NCBI GenBank assembly: GCA_045837725.1
Contig: JBEWZL010000132.1
Span: 186,001 to 250,000, forward strand
DNA: 64,000 bases
Direction: 5' to 3'
Source: Vermamoeba vermiformis
Lineage: Eukaryota; Tubulinea; Echinamoebida
Below the pieces are notes generated by a model, which worked only from the letters and a program-made list of their open reading frames with translations, had not been told where the DNA came from and made no database searches. Of the stretch, positions 32,556 to 41,845 are shown piece by piece. Each line of letters starts with the position of its first letter. The stretch's first letter is position 1. A program made the position numbers and the translations under genes.

Positions 32556-33764
32556 ATGTCGATATTCGTCACGATTCCGAGCTACAGGGACTCGGGTAAG
32601 TGAAGTGCGCGCATAGCACTGCATCCACTAATACACTGTTACAGAGTGTCAGCACACGATTGCAGATCTGCTCCACAAAGCGAAATTTCCGCAGCGCGTA
32701 TCATTTGGAGTCTGCTTTCAATACGACAAGGAGGCAGATCAGCACTGTCTCGCGCACTGGCCCAAAGAAATATTTTCAGAGCAGGTATAATGATCGGGGT
32801 GTATGACTGCAAGTTAAAACTAATATTCGTGGCTTAATACTTAAATTTGCATTATTAATAATTAATTTGACTTCCAGATCCGCGTTGATTACGTGGACTA
32901 CAGAGAAGCCACTGGACCTTGTTGGGCTCGATATAGAGCGCAGCAATTATATCGCGGCGAAGACTACTGGTTCTCTATTGACAGCCACATGCGCGCTGTG
33001 GAGCACTGGGATCAGCTGCTGATCGACTTGTTGCAGCAGTGCAGCTCCAGCAAGGCTATTATAACTGCTTATCCGCACGACTATACACTGCCCAATCAAC
33101 TCTCTGCGTACGTACTTGCACGAGTGAGCACATCCGCGTTGCAATTCTGAGAATTGACCTCTGATTCAGTGAAACACGGCCGATAGTGACCTGCGCCAAG
33201 CCACAGCTCGGGCCCGATCACATGTTGCGCGTTGAAGGCAAGCTATTAGTAGCTCCCACACCGCAGCCAATCCCCGCGCTATTTTGGGTGTCAGGCTTCA
33301 GCTTCTCACGTGCTCAAGCCCTGGTAGAAGTGCCGTACGATCCGCACCTGCCCCAACTGTTCTTCGGCGAGGAGAGCTCGATGACTGCGCGCTTGTGGAC
33401 GAGTGGCTGGGACTTCTACGCGCCTGGTCGCGTGGTGCTGTACCACCTGTGGTCACGTGATCATCGCCCCTCGTTCAGAGAAAACAAAGACATCAATCAC
33501 GCGCAGAAACGCTCGCAGCAACGTGTACATTACATATTGGGAAGGCTTGAGCACGTGGAGGACGAGTCTATCCTGCTAGAATTAGACAAATATGGCATTG
33601 ACACACGTTACAAAACACGTGATTTGGCGGACTTTCAGCGGCACTCTGGTGTCAATTTCCGTACTGGCGAGATCACAGAATACGCACAGCGAGGAGGCGT
33701 GGACAAGAAGCTATTTTTAGACTCCATCTTTGACTTGATAGCACAGTATTCAAATAAACAATGA
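32556..33764 (+). CDS. GT60 family GlcNAc transferase ([Skp1]-hydroxyproline type)
   Basis: The start at 32556 gives MSIFVTIPSYRDS, preceded by a TATA-like run at about 32532-32547. The opening pattern (VTIPSYRDSECQHTIADLL, KAKFPQRVSFGVCFQYD) is typical of the Skp1-hydroxyproline GlcNAc transferase family (Dictyostelium Gnt1; CAZy GT60). This enzyme adds GlcNAc to Skp1, an SCF ubiquitin-ligase subunit, in the cytosol as part of oxygen sensing. The central DYWFSIDSHMRAVEHWDQLL fits a DxD-like metal/sugar site (IDSHM). WVSGFSFSRAQALVEVPYDP and FFGEESSMTARLWTSGWDFY are also conserved. Five exons, with the last ending SIFDLIAQYSNKQ at TGA 33762-33764. No signal peptide, consistent with a cytosolic enzyme. 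Confidence 0.85.
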
Positions 33765-35154
33765 GCCATGGTTTTAATTGGCTTCATTACTCATGTCATT
33801 GACCCAACCTTACTAGTACCATGGAGTTATACATTATAACCTGTTGTTGACCACAATTTCTCGCAGGATTGAGCATAAGGCCCAAATATTCAACATTGAC
33901 ACAAGTGCCAACCATACCTGGCACTCTGGTGTTGTTATTGTTTGCAACTGCCAGGAGAGATTGCCTCACCAGTGTCCTCCAATCTGAAAAGAATGCATGA
34001 ATAAATGAAGGGTCTTTAAGACATGCTGGGGATGGCTCACATCCAGGGAAGGACTTCATCCAACTGCCATACATGCTACCAACCCAGCCAGCTTGAACAA
34101 CTAAGGCCTATTTCTGTTGTAGTGGGGAGAGGCCACTATACCCTCCAATGGCTATGCAAACGCAGCCCTACTGGGAGAAACATGGGGCATTCAAAAGCAA
34201 ATGATGGGATGCTGCCTAAGTGTTGCTCAATAACCAGATCAGCCAGAACAGTCATGTAATACCAAAAAAAGAAGAGATCCAATTCTTCGAGAAGACACTC
34301 CCACAATAAAGCAATGTTCTACTTAGAACGGCGTTGGAGGATCATCTGCCATCCAGTGTGGATGGAAGATGGCCAGTCCGGCTCGGCTCGGTATCTTCTG
34401 GCTATCCGCCGTGTGAAATTGTTTGCAACCACGGAGAGTCCCTTAATCCCACATACTTTTTTGTATGCCTGGACCTGCCAGTGCGAAACCAATGCAGATC
34501 ATGGTTCACCGCCCTCTACCAATAAGAGAGTGGTGAGGCAAATGCAACCCCAATCAGGATTTTTTGCCGACAGCCACTTGTCCGACGGATCATGCCGAGC
34601 TAGTTATCACATCCTGGCTCTTGATCCATCTGGATTGGCATCCTAAAGATGAGAAGCCCAGCCAAGGGCGAGATGTCTGGCCCAGCTAAGTTATCCAGGC
34701 GGACCCAAATATTGTAGTGACATAAATTTGTATTTTTTGGCGGACGAGACGTCCGCCACTACATGATGTATGGTTGGCGGGCACAGTCCGTGGCATATGT
34801 CCAATTTTTGCCGGACAGGATGTCCACCTTAAGAAACAGATTTGACCTCTGTGGTGGGCAAAAATTGTACGTCCACCATTGCTGCTGACCATACATTGGC
34901 ACCCAGGGTACTGTGGCATCTTTGAGCATTCTGGCTGAATGCCTCGCATGTTCTACGAAGAACTCATGAGAACATCTAATCTGACGTCCAAACCCATCAG
35001 CAGCTGCTCACTTGGGCAGGATGACCTCCAAATAGACCATCAACACATCTATACTGTTGCAGGCTTGGATGCTACGAAATTGATTTACACTGTGATTTGG
35101 TGCAATAACCTTAGCTGAGCTGACAAGGAGAGAACAACAACTGTACACGATTTA
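33765..35154. other. gene-poor island of different base pattern
   Basis: I see no conserved gene here. Frames up to about 110 codons exist on both strands (for example 34314-34646 plus and 33796-34074 minus), but none looks like a known family and codon use differs from neighbours. The palindromes common elsewhere are absent. There are local inverted repeats, e.g. GGCGGACG/CGTCCGCC around 34739-34757, and related pieces near 34800-34880. It may be an old inserted element or a decayed gene. Confidence 0.5.
34738..34758. repeat. short inverted repeat in the island
   Basis: TGGCGGACG and CGTCCGCCA face each other across three bases, giving a potential hairpin. Related GTCC/GGAC-containing stretches occur again near 34801-34880, so this may be the remnant of a foldback repeat. 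Confidence 0.6.
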
Positions 35155-36312
35155 TTACAGACCACTGTATCTAGGGCCATCAATAGGCTCAGGGATCAGC
35201 TTAGTGTATTCTGTGCGCCGTTTGGTCTCGGCTGAGGCGCGCACACGTCGTACAGCGCGTATCACGATCCAGAGCACGAAGAGCACTGCGAACAGACCTC
35301 CCACTACCAGCACGACGTAGAACAGGACAGTGGGTGAGCATTCCTGTTTGATATTATTACATTGAGTTACACGTGCTCGAGCACTAGCCTTAACGTACTG
35401 TTTGTTGGGCAGCAGATGCGAACAGAAAGCTGCAGGGCTCAGGAGTGACCGTGTCCACGAGACAATAGTGATTCATCGGACACGGCGTTGGTTCGAGCAT
35501 GCCCTCGTGCGGACAATAATAGCCGATCGGACACGAATCCGGTTCAGTCATCTGTTGGCGCGGACAATAGCGGCCAGCAGGACAGGGTACAGGTCCTGGC
35601 AGTGCAGTCGAGGGACAGTACCACCGCGCTTGACACGCCACTGGCTCGCGCGTCTCTAGATCCGGACAGTACGTGCCTGCTGCACACGCGCGACACGCTG
35701 CACGCGAAGTAGCGCCGCGATCAGGATTGTAATAGCCCTGGCCACACGACTGACAGCGCACACTGCCATTGCGTGGTTCATATGAGCCTGCGCGACACTC
35801 GGTGCAGTTGAGCGAGCCAGCGCGATCTGCGTAGCTGCCTGCACGACAAGCGAGGCACGCCGAGGCATTGTACTGGTCGTTGTAGGTGCCTAGTGGACAG
35901 AGCGAGCAGTTGAGAGGCATCATACAGTAGCCTGCAGCGCATGTGCCTTCTAAGCGAGCAGTGGATTTGATCAGCTGTTTGTTGGTGCAATTCGCTGCAA
36001 TTTAGAATTAAGACGTGTTAATTTAATAATAATAGCAATAATTATTATGCACCACGCACCTGTTGAATATTCGCCAGGAGAGCAGCGAAGACAAAGCGCA
36101 GTCAAATTTCCTTGCGTGGCATTGAATTGCGTGGCGTTGATCTGCTCGATCACGTGATTGCTGTGCGCTGATTGGTCAGCAAGGTCTATCACGTGCTCTG
36201 CAGTGCGCTTGACATCGTCGATCAGGGTGATCTGCGTGAGAGTTTTGTTGACGACCGTGTGACTCAACACGCACACCCACAGTGCGAGATACAGTGCAGT
36301 GCGCATGTACAT
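35155..36312 (-). CDS. type I membrane protein with GCC2/GCC3 (ephrin-receptor-like) repeats
   Basis: The start at 36312 (or 36306) gives MYMRTALYLALWVCVLSHTV, a signal peptide. The ectodomain has about ten Cys-rich repeats of the type CPLGTYNDQYNASACLACRA, GSYADRAGSLNCTEC, GYYNPDRGATSRAACRACAA, GTYCPD and CPAGRYCPRQQMTEPDSCPI. This matches Pfam GCC2_GCC3. Several NxS/T sites are seen. One membrane helix (VLFYVVLVVGGLFAVLFVLW) is followed by a basic stop-transfer segment (RAVRRVRAS) and a short tail ending GPRYSGL, with TAA at 35155-35157. It looks like a cell-surface receptor or adhesion protein without a kinase domain. I do not know a direct orthologue. Confidence 0.75.
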
Positions 36313-36486
36313 ATATATATATATAACTATGCTAGTGTAGTGTAATGGGCTGTGAATGTACCAGCTGTGTGCACGACAGCTGCGCGTGAATGATTAATGA
36401 CCGCGACACTGCTCTGCAACACCACACCTCACTAGTCAATCATATTAATAGTGTACTAGATATATAACACCTAGTCTATTTGCACG

Positions 36487-37523
36487 ATGAATCGCACTGC
36501 TGTTCGTACCGTCGAGAAGCGAGCGCGCAGATCCAACAACACCGCACAACTCGGTGAGTGTTGCTGATCACATATAAATACTAATAATTGTACTATTACA
36601 ATAATTATATAGAATATATTCTTGGAATATTACCACTATTATTCGCATTAATCACGCAACTGCAGAACAGATGGGTGCGCACTACATGGCCGCACTGCCC
36701 GCAGATCTGCGTCCCTCAGTGCCCAAAACACGCAGCATGGAGTCCTATATTAAGAGCTTCATTACGCAGCGCAGTGACGCGCAACAAGTCTACGCGCAGA
36801 AGATCCAGGCCCGCGGTGTGCTGACACTCGACAACCCTGCCACTGCGCCACGACCGGCACGTGATCGCGTGGAGAAGAAGCGACCGCGAGTGCGCGGAGC
36901 TAAAAATAGCCTTGCTGTCACGTGGCAGCTGTGCACCCAACTGCACGCACTGTGGAGCAGTTACATGCGCGACTTGCTCGGTGAGCGCGTGCACGAACAG
37001 GAATTCATGAACAAGGTGCTCAAGGCAGATCTGCACGGCTGTGTGCTCAAAGGTACGTATACCAGGGTATATACCTCGTGTCCAAATATGGTCATAACCG
37101 CCGTGCAGTGATTCAAGCGCGCAATGTGGCGCAGATTGGCGTGGAGGGCGTGGTGCTCAGTGAGAGCGAGCGCTGCTTTCACTTGGCGGTGCTGGCACCT
37201 GGCACCAAGTACATGAAGGACAGTAGTGCCATGCAGACCAGTGACAGTAGTGGCATGCAGACCAGTGACAGTAGTGCCATGCAGACCAGTGACAGTAGTG
37301 CCGCTGCATCACTCCCCACACCAGTGCCGCGCGTGCTCACCGTGCCCAAGCCCCACACCGTGTTCGTGTTTCAATGGGCGGACAGACTCATTACCATATA
37401 TGGCAATCACTTCATTCAGCGCAGCGCCGACCGATCGGCCAAAAAGTACGTCCTTACTTAATTTGGCAAGCCACTCACGAGTCTATTTTTAGATTCAAAG
37501 GCAAAGACACCATCGAATTGTAA
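36487..37523 (+). CDS. POP4: RNase P/MRP protein subunit POP4 (Rpp29)
   Basis: This is a protein subunit of RNase P (tRNA 5' end) and RNase MRP (rRNA). The start at 36487 gives MNRTAVRTVEKRARRSNN. Then SMESYIKSFITQRSDAQQVY and TWQLCTQLHALWSSYMRDLL. The Sm-like POP4 barrel follows: KADLHGCVLK, ARNVAQIGVEGVVLSESERC and VLTVPKPHTVFVFQWADR. The end is FKGKDTIEL, TAA 37521-37523. A variable loop holds a 24-bp tandem repeat coding DSSAMQT(S). Five exons; the introns at about 37052-37108 and 37447-37492 contain CArG- and MEF2-like palindromes (37082, 37483). Confidence 0.9.
37219..37302 (+). repeat. 24-bp minisatellite in POP4
   Basis: Three and a half copies of a 24-base unit (starting GACAGTAGTGCCATGCAGAC) sit in frame, coding DSSAMQTS, DSSGMQTS, DSSAMQTS and DSSA. 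They fall in a loop of the POP4 barrel. Copies differ by one base, so slippage is recent. Confidence 0.95.
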
Positions 37524-37602
37524 CGCGAGTTAGCGTTTGACACGTGTCAGTCACCGCAGAACCCCTTATTAGGCAATTCCTTTATTTGGCTATGTACATG
37601 AA

Positions 37603-38607
37603 TTACTCGCGCTTGGGCACGATGTCACCTGGCACTGCCACGTCATCGTTCTTCTTGTGCGCCATCAGCTCTTCTTCTGCGCGCGGATCATCGTCCTCGT
37701 CACGTGCTCGATCACGTGCCTGGTCCGGTGTCAGTTCGCTCTGTCGCAGGTACCACGCGAGTGCTGCCACGGCGACAAAGCACGTGACGAGCAACAGATC
37801 TGCCGCGTAGATGAGCAGCGTGAGGCTAATAAATGACACCTTGCTCCAATAATAGAACAAATACGACAGGCCGTGCAGATTGGCCTCGAGGTGCAAAGTG
37901 CCACCGTAGATCTGTACGAGTGGGTGTGACAGCGTCAAATTGAATCGATCGAAGGGCTGCAGGCGCTGATCGTAGAGGAGGTTGTCGAATAACTGCAAAG
38001 TCACGTGATGTTTCTCTTCGAGGTGCGTCAGACCGAGCGAGATCGGCACTGCAAAGATGACAGCATAGATGACACGTGTCACTTGACTGCGGTACGGCAC
38101 CACCACCGAGCGAATTTGTTCCGCCAGCACTGTCTCACCGCGCACTGCACGTGCTGACACGGAGAATGTTCCGAGCTGACGGTTGACAGCACTGTCCGGT
38201 ACGGTGAGATCGAGCCAAATATGGTAACCAATGTCCGAATTGGGCGTGTCGGGCCAGGACTTGAGCGGTGCCAGCAGCACGGAACTGTGCGGCAAGGTGT
38301 CCAGGGCAGTGTCACGTGATGGGAATGCGTGGTACTGCCAGTGAATCACGTGCTGCTGTGTCACGTGACTGTGTTGCAGGCCAGTGAGTGCCAGCAGCCG
38401 CGACGAGAAGAGCCACGCTTGCAGCGGTGCAATGAGCGCGAGTGTGACGCTGAGAGTGAGCAGAATGAGCGCGGCCACACTGCCCCACGTGAGCAGAGTG
38501 ACAGTAGTGGTGGACAGCACGACACCTGCGCGGTGCAGTGCGGTCACTGCGCGCGTAACGAGTGGATGGAGCAGCGCATTGATGGGCCGCAGTAGAACGG
38601 AGAACAT
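37603..38607 (-). CDS. BSCL2: seipin (lipid-droplet biogenesis)
   Basis: Seipin is an ER membrane protein that forms oligomers at lipid-droplet contact sites. This gene is a single exon of 334 codons, unusual here. Helix 1 (VAALILLTLSVTLALIAPLQ) and helix 2 (LLIYAADLLLVTCFVAVAAL) flank a luminal beta-sandwich. Its core IWLDLTVPDSAVNRQLGTFS is the family signature, followed by VPYRSQVTRVIYAVIFAVP and QPFDRFNLTL. The cytosolic tail is charged (RDRARDEDDDPRAEEELM). The coding strand contains TGACACGTGTCA at 38070 and CCAAATATGG at 38215, copies of the dispersed palindromes. Convergent with POP4, 79 bp away. Confidence 0.92.
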   Translation of the reverse strand: MFSVLLRPINALLHPLVTRAVTALHRAGVVLSTTTVTLLTWGSVAALILLTLSVTLALIAPLQAWLFSSRLLALTGLQHSHVTQQHVIHWQYHAFPSRDTALDTLPHSSVLLAPLKSWPDTPNSDIGYHIWLDLTVPDSAVNRQLGTFSVSARAVRGETVLAEQIRSVVVPYRSQVTRVIYAVIFAVPISLGLTHLEEKHHVTLQLFDNLLYDQRLQPFDRFNLTLSHPLVQIYGGTLHLEANLHGLSYLFYYWSKVSFISLTLLIYAADLLLVTCFVAVAALAWYLRQSELTPDQARDRARDEDDDPRAEEELMAHKKNDDVAVPGDIVPKRE

Positions 38608-38953
38608 GGCTGCTAGGAGCGATAATATGCTCTGACGTAATCTATTGTTTATATATACGAACCATTAATATTTGCGTATAATTGCAATTATAATTAATTC
38701 AATAATTCAATTGTTGGATCGGGATCTGCAATCGAACCAGCAGTGCTTACTTAGTGAACATTGTCCACAAATATGATACAATTACTATACTATATATATA
38801 GTATCAATGCGTTCGTGCCACAACTGTCATGTGTTGTTGGCTCGTGCGAGAATGTAGTGAAAAAGATTTGCAAAATAATCGCGTAGGAGTAGCTCACTTT
38901 GCGCAACAAATAAAGTGTGGCTGTAGTTGTATATAGTACTGCAATTAGTGACA
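38608..38953. promoter_or_regulatory. divergent intergenic region seipin / PPIH
   Basis: This AT-rich gap lies between two divergent starts and probably holds both promoters. A self-complementary run ACTATATATATAGT is at about 38785-38810. I see no gene in it. Confidence 0.35.
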
Positions 38954-39709
38954 ATGAGTGCATCGGCAAATAACGCCAACAAGACAGCAAAGCGCAATCC
39001 GATCGTGTTCTTTGATGTTAAGATCGGCAGTCAAGACATTGGGCGAATTAAAATAGAATTATTTGCTAATGTAGTGCCAAAGACTACTGAAAACTTCAGG
39101 TACGTACGAAGAGTGTAGCGATGACGTGGACATTAATAATAATATTATTGTAATTTATTTATTCATAATATAATTATTATTATTTGGTTCTGATCATCGC
39201 AGTTACACCTTTACAATACTAGACTAACACCTCCCTTTTATTCTGCAGACAGTTCTGCACCGGTGAATACAAGTAAGTACCCCACGATCCACACCACACC
39301 CCGCCACTAACAGCTGCGCAGAGTGAACAACAAGCCAGTCGGCTACAAAGAGAGTCAGTTCCACCGCGTCATCAAGGGCTTCATGATTCAGGGCGGCGAC
39401 TTCATCAAGGGCGATGGCACGGGTTCGCTGACCATCTACGGCAAAGAGAGCTTCGAGGACGAGTCCTTCGCGCTGAGTCACAACCGCGCGGGACTGGTCT
39501 CGATGGCGAACAGTGGTCCGAACACGAATGGCAGTCAGTTCTTCATCACCACCGATGCCTGCGAGTGGCTCGATGGCAAGCACGTGGTGTTCGGCCAGGT
39601 CGTGGAGGGCATGAAGATTGTGCGCGCGATTGAGAACACACCAGTGCACCCCAACAGCAACAAGCCCAAGATACCTGTCACCATCGCGCAGTGCGGTCAG
39701 TTCTGTTGA
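38954..39709 (+). CDS. PPIH: cyclophilin H (U4/U6 snRNP peptidyl-prolyl isomerase)
   Basis: Cyclophilin H is a prolyl isomerase bound to PRP4 in the U4/U6 and tri-snRNP. The start at 38954 gives [20 protein letters not shown]. Then [35 protein letters not shown] (catalytic Arg), [18 protein letters not shown] and [15 protein letters not shown]. The end [11 protein letters not shown] is of the CypH type. A micro-exon of 24 nt (39249-39272) codes QFCTGEYK. Family is certain; CypH versus CypA is judged from the N-terminal extension and C-terminus. Confidence 0.92.
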
Positions 39710-39761
39710 GCGCTTGCCTTATTTGTACAAATTCTCCCGTGTATCTATAAATAGTCTTTTT

Positions 39762-40687
39762 TCACTGCACGGGCTCCTCGTCACTGTCGCTGCTGTCACT
39801 GCTGTCACTGCTGTCACTTGAACTCTCGCTCGTGTTCATGGTCATCAGAGGTCGCTGATTGACACCTGTCACATTCGTGTCACTCGCCTCACCTGCGCGC
39901 GGTGCTGTCGTTGACGTGTGAAATTTGCAGAATTTGCTCGGCTGATTGAAGAAGTGAGTCAGTGGTAACACTTGCCAAATAAGGCAATTACCTTGTTCTT
40001 GAGCACGGGATTGGAGCACTGTTTGCCACCCGAGTCCGTGTGCGCGCACCAGACCCACTCGGAGTTGGGATCGAGTGGCAGATGGCGCCAACAGTACTGC
40101 GCGCCGTGTTGAGCACGTGACTTGCACTGGCGACCACTCAGCACGGCACTGCACGGCACCGTGGGCTCTTCGCTCTTCTTCTCTTTGGGCACTTTGACGC
40201 GCCGTCTCTTCTCAACTGCCGCACTAGAAGCAGTGGGGTGCATATTATTCGTGCTCGTAGTGTTCTGTTCGGGGCCTGACTCGAGCACCCCATCTGGTTT
40301 GAGTACCTCATCGCGAGCACTGTTCGCCAGTTTCGCGCGCTTAGTAGGGCGTGTGGTCTCGATGAGTGGTGGTTGCGTCAATAATTTCCTGCAGAGTGTT
40401 ATTAATACTAAGCCGATCTCAAGCCAGTACAAATTGCAAGCAGAGCTTTGCAAACTCTGAATCGAATGTTGAGTATTTATAATCGATATTCCATACGTAC
40501 TTATATTTGTAACGCAAGACATTAATTTTTCTGTTCGCTTCAACCAGATCCTCAGAACAAATGAATGAATACTGCCGTTCATCTGCGTTAGTCGCGCTCA
40601 ATAATGATTATCTGCACTTGCCTCTAATAGGTCCAAATACTTCTGCAATAATGCTTCGTAAGCAGTGCGATATTGTTCGACGCTCAT
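39762..40687 (-). CDS. KANSL2/INO80D-like protein with C3Hc3H zinc fingers
   Basis: The protein starts MSVEQYRTAYEALLQKYLDL at 40687. It holds two zf-C3Hc3H knuckles: CSAVLSGRQCKSRAQHGAQY-CWRH and CAHTDSGGKQCSNP then FCKFH. These pairs are typical of KANSL2 (NSL histone acetyltransferase complex) and INO80D. The tail is a run of SDSS repeats ending SDEEPVQ. Intron 1 (40572-40621, 50 nt) appears to use a GC donor (GAG|GCAAGT), because only this choice gives a consistent phase into YSFICSEDLVEAN. Another intron carries CCAAATAAGG (39975). Complex membership is inferred from the fingers only. Confidence 0.72.
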
Positions 40688-40785
40688 TTGGTGTTCACTT
40701 TCAGCTAAAAAGGATCTGGTTGCGCATTGACAGTTGAGTTACCGCTCGTTGAACAACACCACTATATATACAGACCCTATTCAAC

Positions 40786-41668
40786 ATGTCTGAACCAACA
40801 AGCAAGGACAGTGAGATGCAGGAAGCAAGTCAAGAGGAGCTCAGTGCGCAACCAGAGTTGGATGCGGAGCTCGAACACGCAGCGCTGAGTGACAACAGCG
40901 AATACGCACGACGAGGCATAGTATATATTAGTCGTATACCACCTGGCCTCACCCCCTCCTCTCTGCGCGACATTATGCAGCAGTTTGGTCAAGTCACGCG
41001 GATTTACTGCACTCCTCAAGGTATGTGCCGAACTAATATTTAAAAGTACAATTTATTTGCACGTTACATTTATTCTCCTATTTTATTATGCTATTAGAAT
41101 TAATTTTCGAATTTTAATGCTTGGATCCGATCCAGATCCAAACTCGAAGAAAAAAGGTTCGTTACGCCGCTACATTGAAGGCTGGATCGAGTTCTCAGAC
41201 CGCAAAGATGCGCGTCGTGTGAGCAAGAGCCTGAACTGCACCCCCATTGGCGAGTGCTTGCCGACCAAGAAACGTCGTCGCGTCAGATTTGCAGCAGATT
41301 TGTGGACCTTGACCTACCTCGGCAAACACGTCAAGTGGCACCACCTGACGCAACAACTGACCTATCAGAAGCGCATTCGCGAGAAGAAGTTGCAGCAACA
41401 GATCCAACAAGCCAAGCGCGAGGCCAATCAGTTCTTGGACAATGTGGAGAAGAGTCACATCCACAACTTGATCGAAGAGAAGCGGCGCAACAAGCTCGTG
41501 AAGCAGCAGCGTGCCGGCAGTGCGGAGAGTGCAGCAGAGGCCGCGCCGAGTGGTGGCGCAGGGCAGTTGAGTGCCATCAAGCGCAACTTCCGTCAGAAGA
41601 AGCAAGTCAAGGGCGATGAAGACGAGGCCATTGACGAGCAGATCTTGCGCCAAGTGTTCGGCAAGTAG
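40786..41668 (+). CDS. ABT1: ABT1/ESF2 pre-rRNA processing protein
   Basis: ABT1/Esf2 is a nucleolar RRM protein needed for early 18S rRNA cleavages. The start at 40786 gives MSEPTSKDSEMQEASQEELS, an acidic leader. RRM part one is GIVYISRIPPGLTPSSLRDI then VTRIYCTPQ. One intron (about 41022-41135) splits the RRM, then YIEGWIEFSDRKDARRVSKS. The family motif DLWTLTYLGKHVKWHHLTQQ follows, with a basic coiled coil (QAKREANQFLDNVEKS). It ends QILRQVFGK at TAG 41666-41668, as in the family. Confidence 0.92.
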
Positions 41669-41845
41669 CTGCGGGGTGCATATCAGTCTGCAGGTGCATA
41701 TCAGTAGTCGTGTATATATCTGCCACTGCTAGTCCTGCTGGCGGTGTGCGTGGAGCTCAGATGTAGTTATTTTTTGTTTTCATCGCAACGGCCCTAGAGG
41801 TGAACAGAGTGGACCTCATTGTATATAATACCTGTCATATAAAGC

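Noticed and set aside
38785-38815. ACTATATATATAGT run as a tRNA or structured RNA
   Set aside because: It is a simple AT palindrome without cloverleaf or box A/B sequence.
39224-39649. 141-codon minus-strand frame
   Set aside because: Antisense of cyclophilin H.
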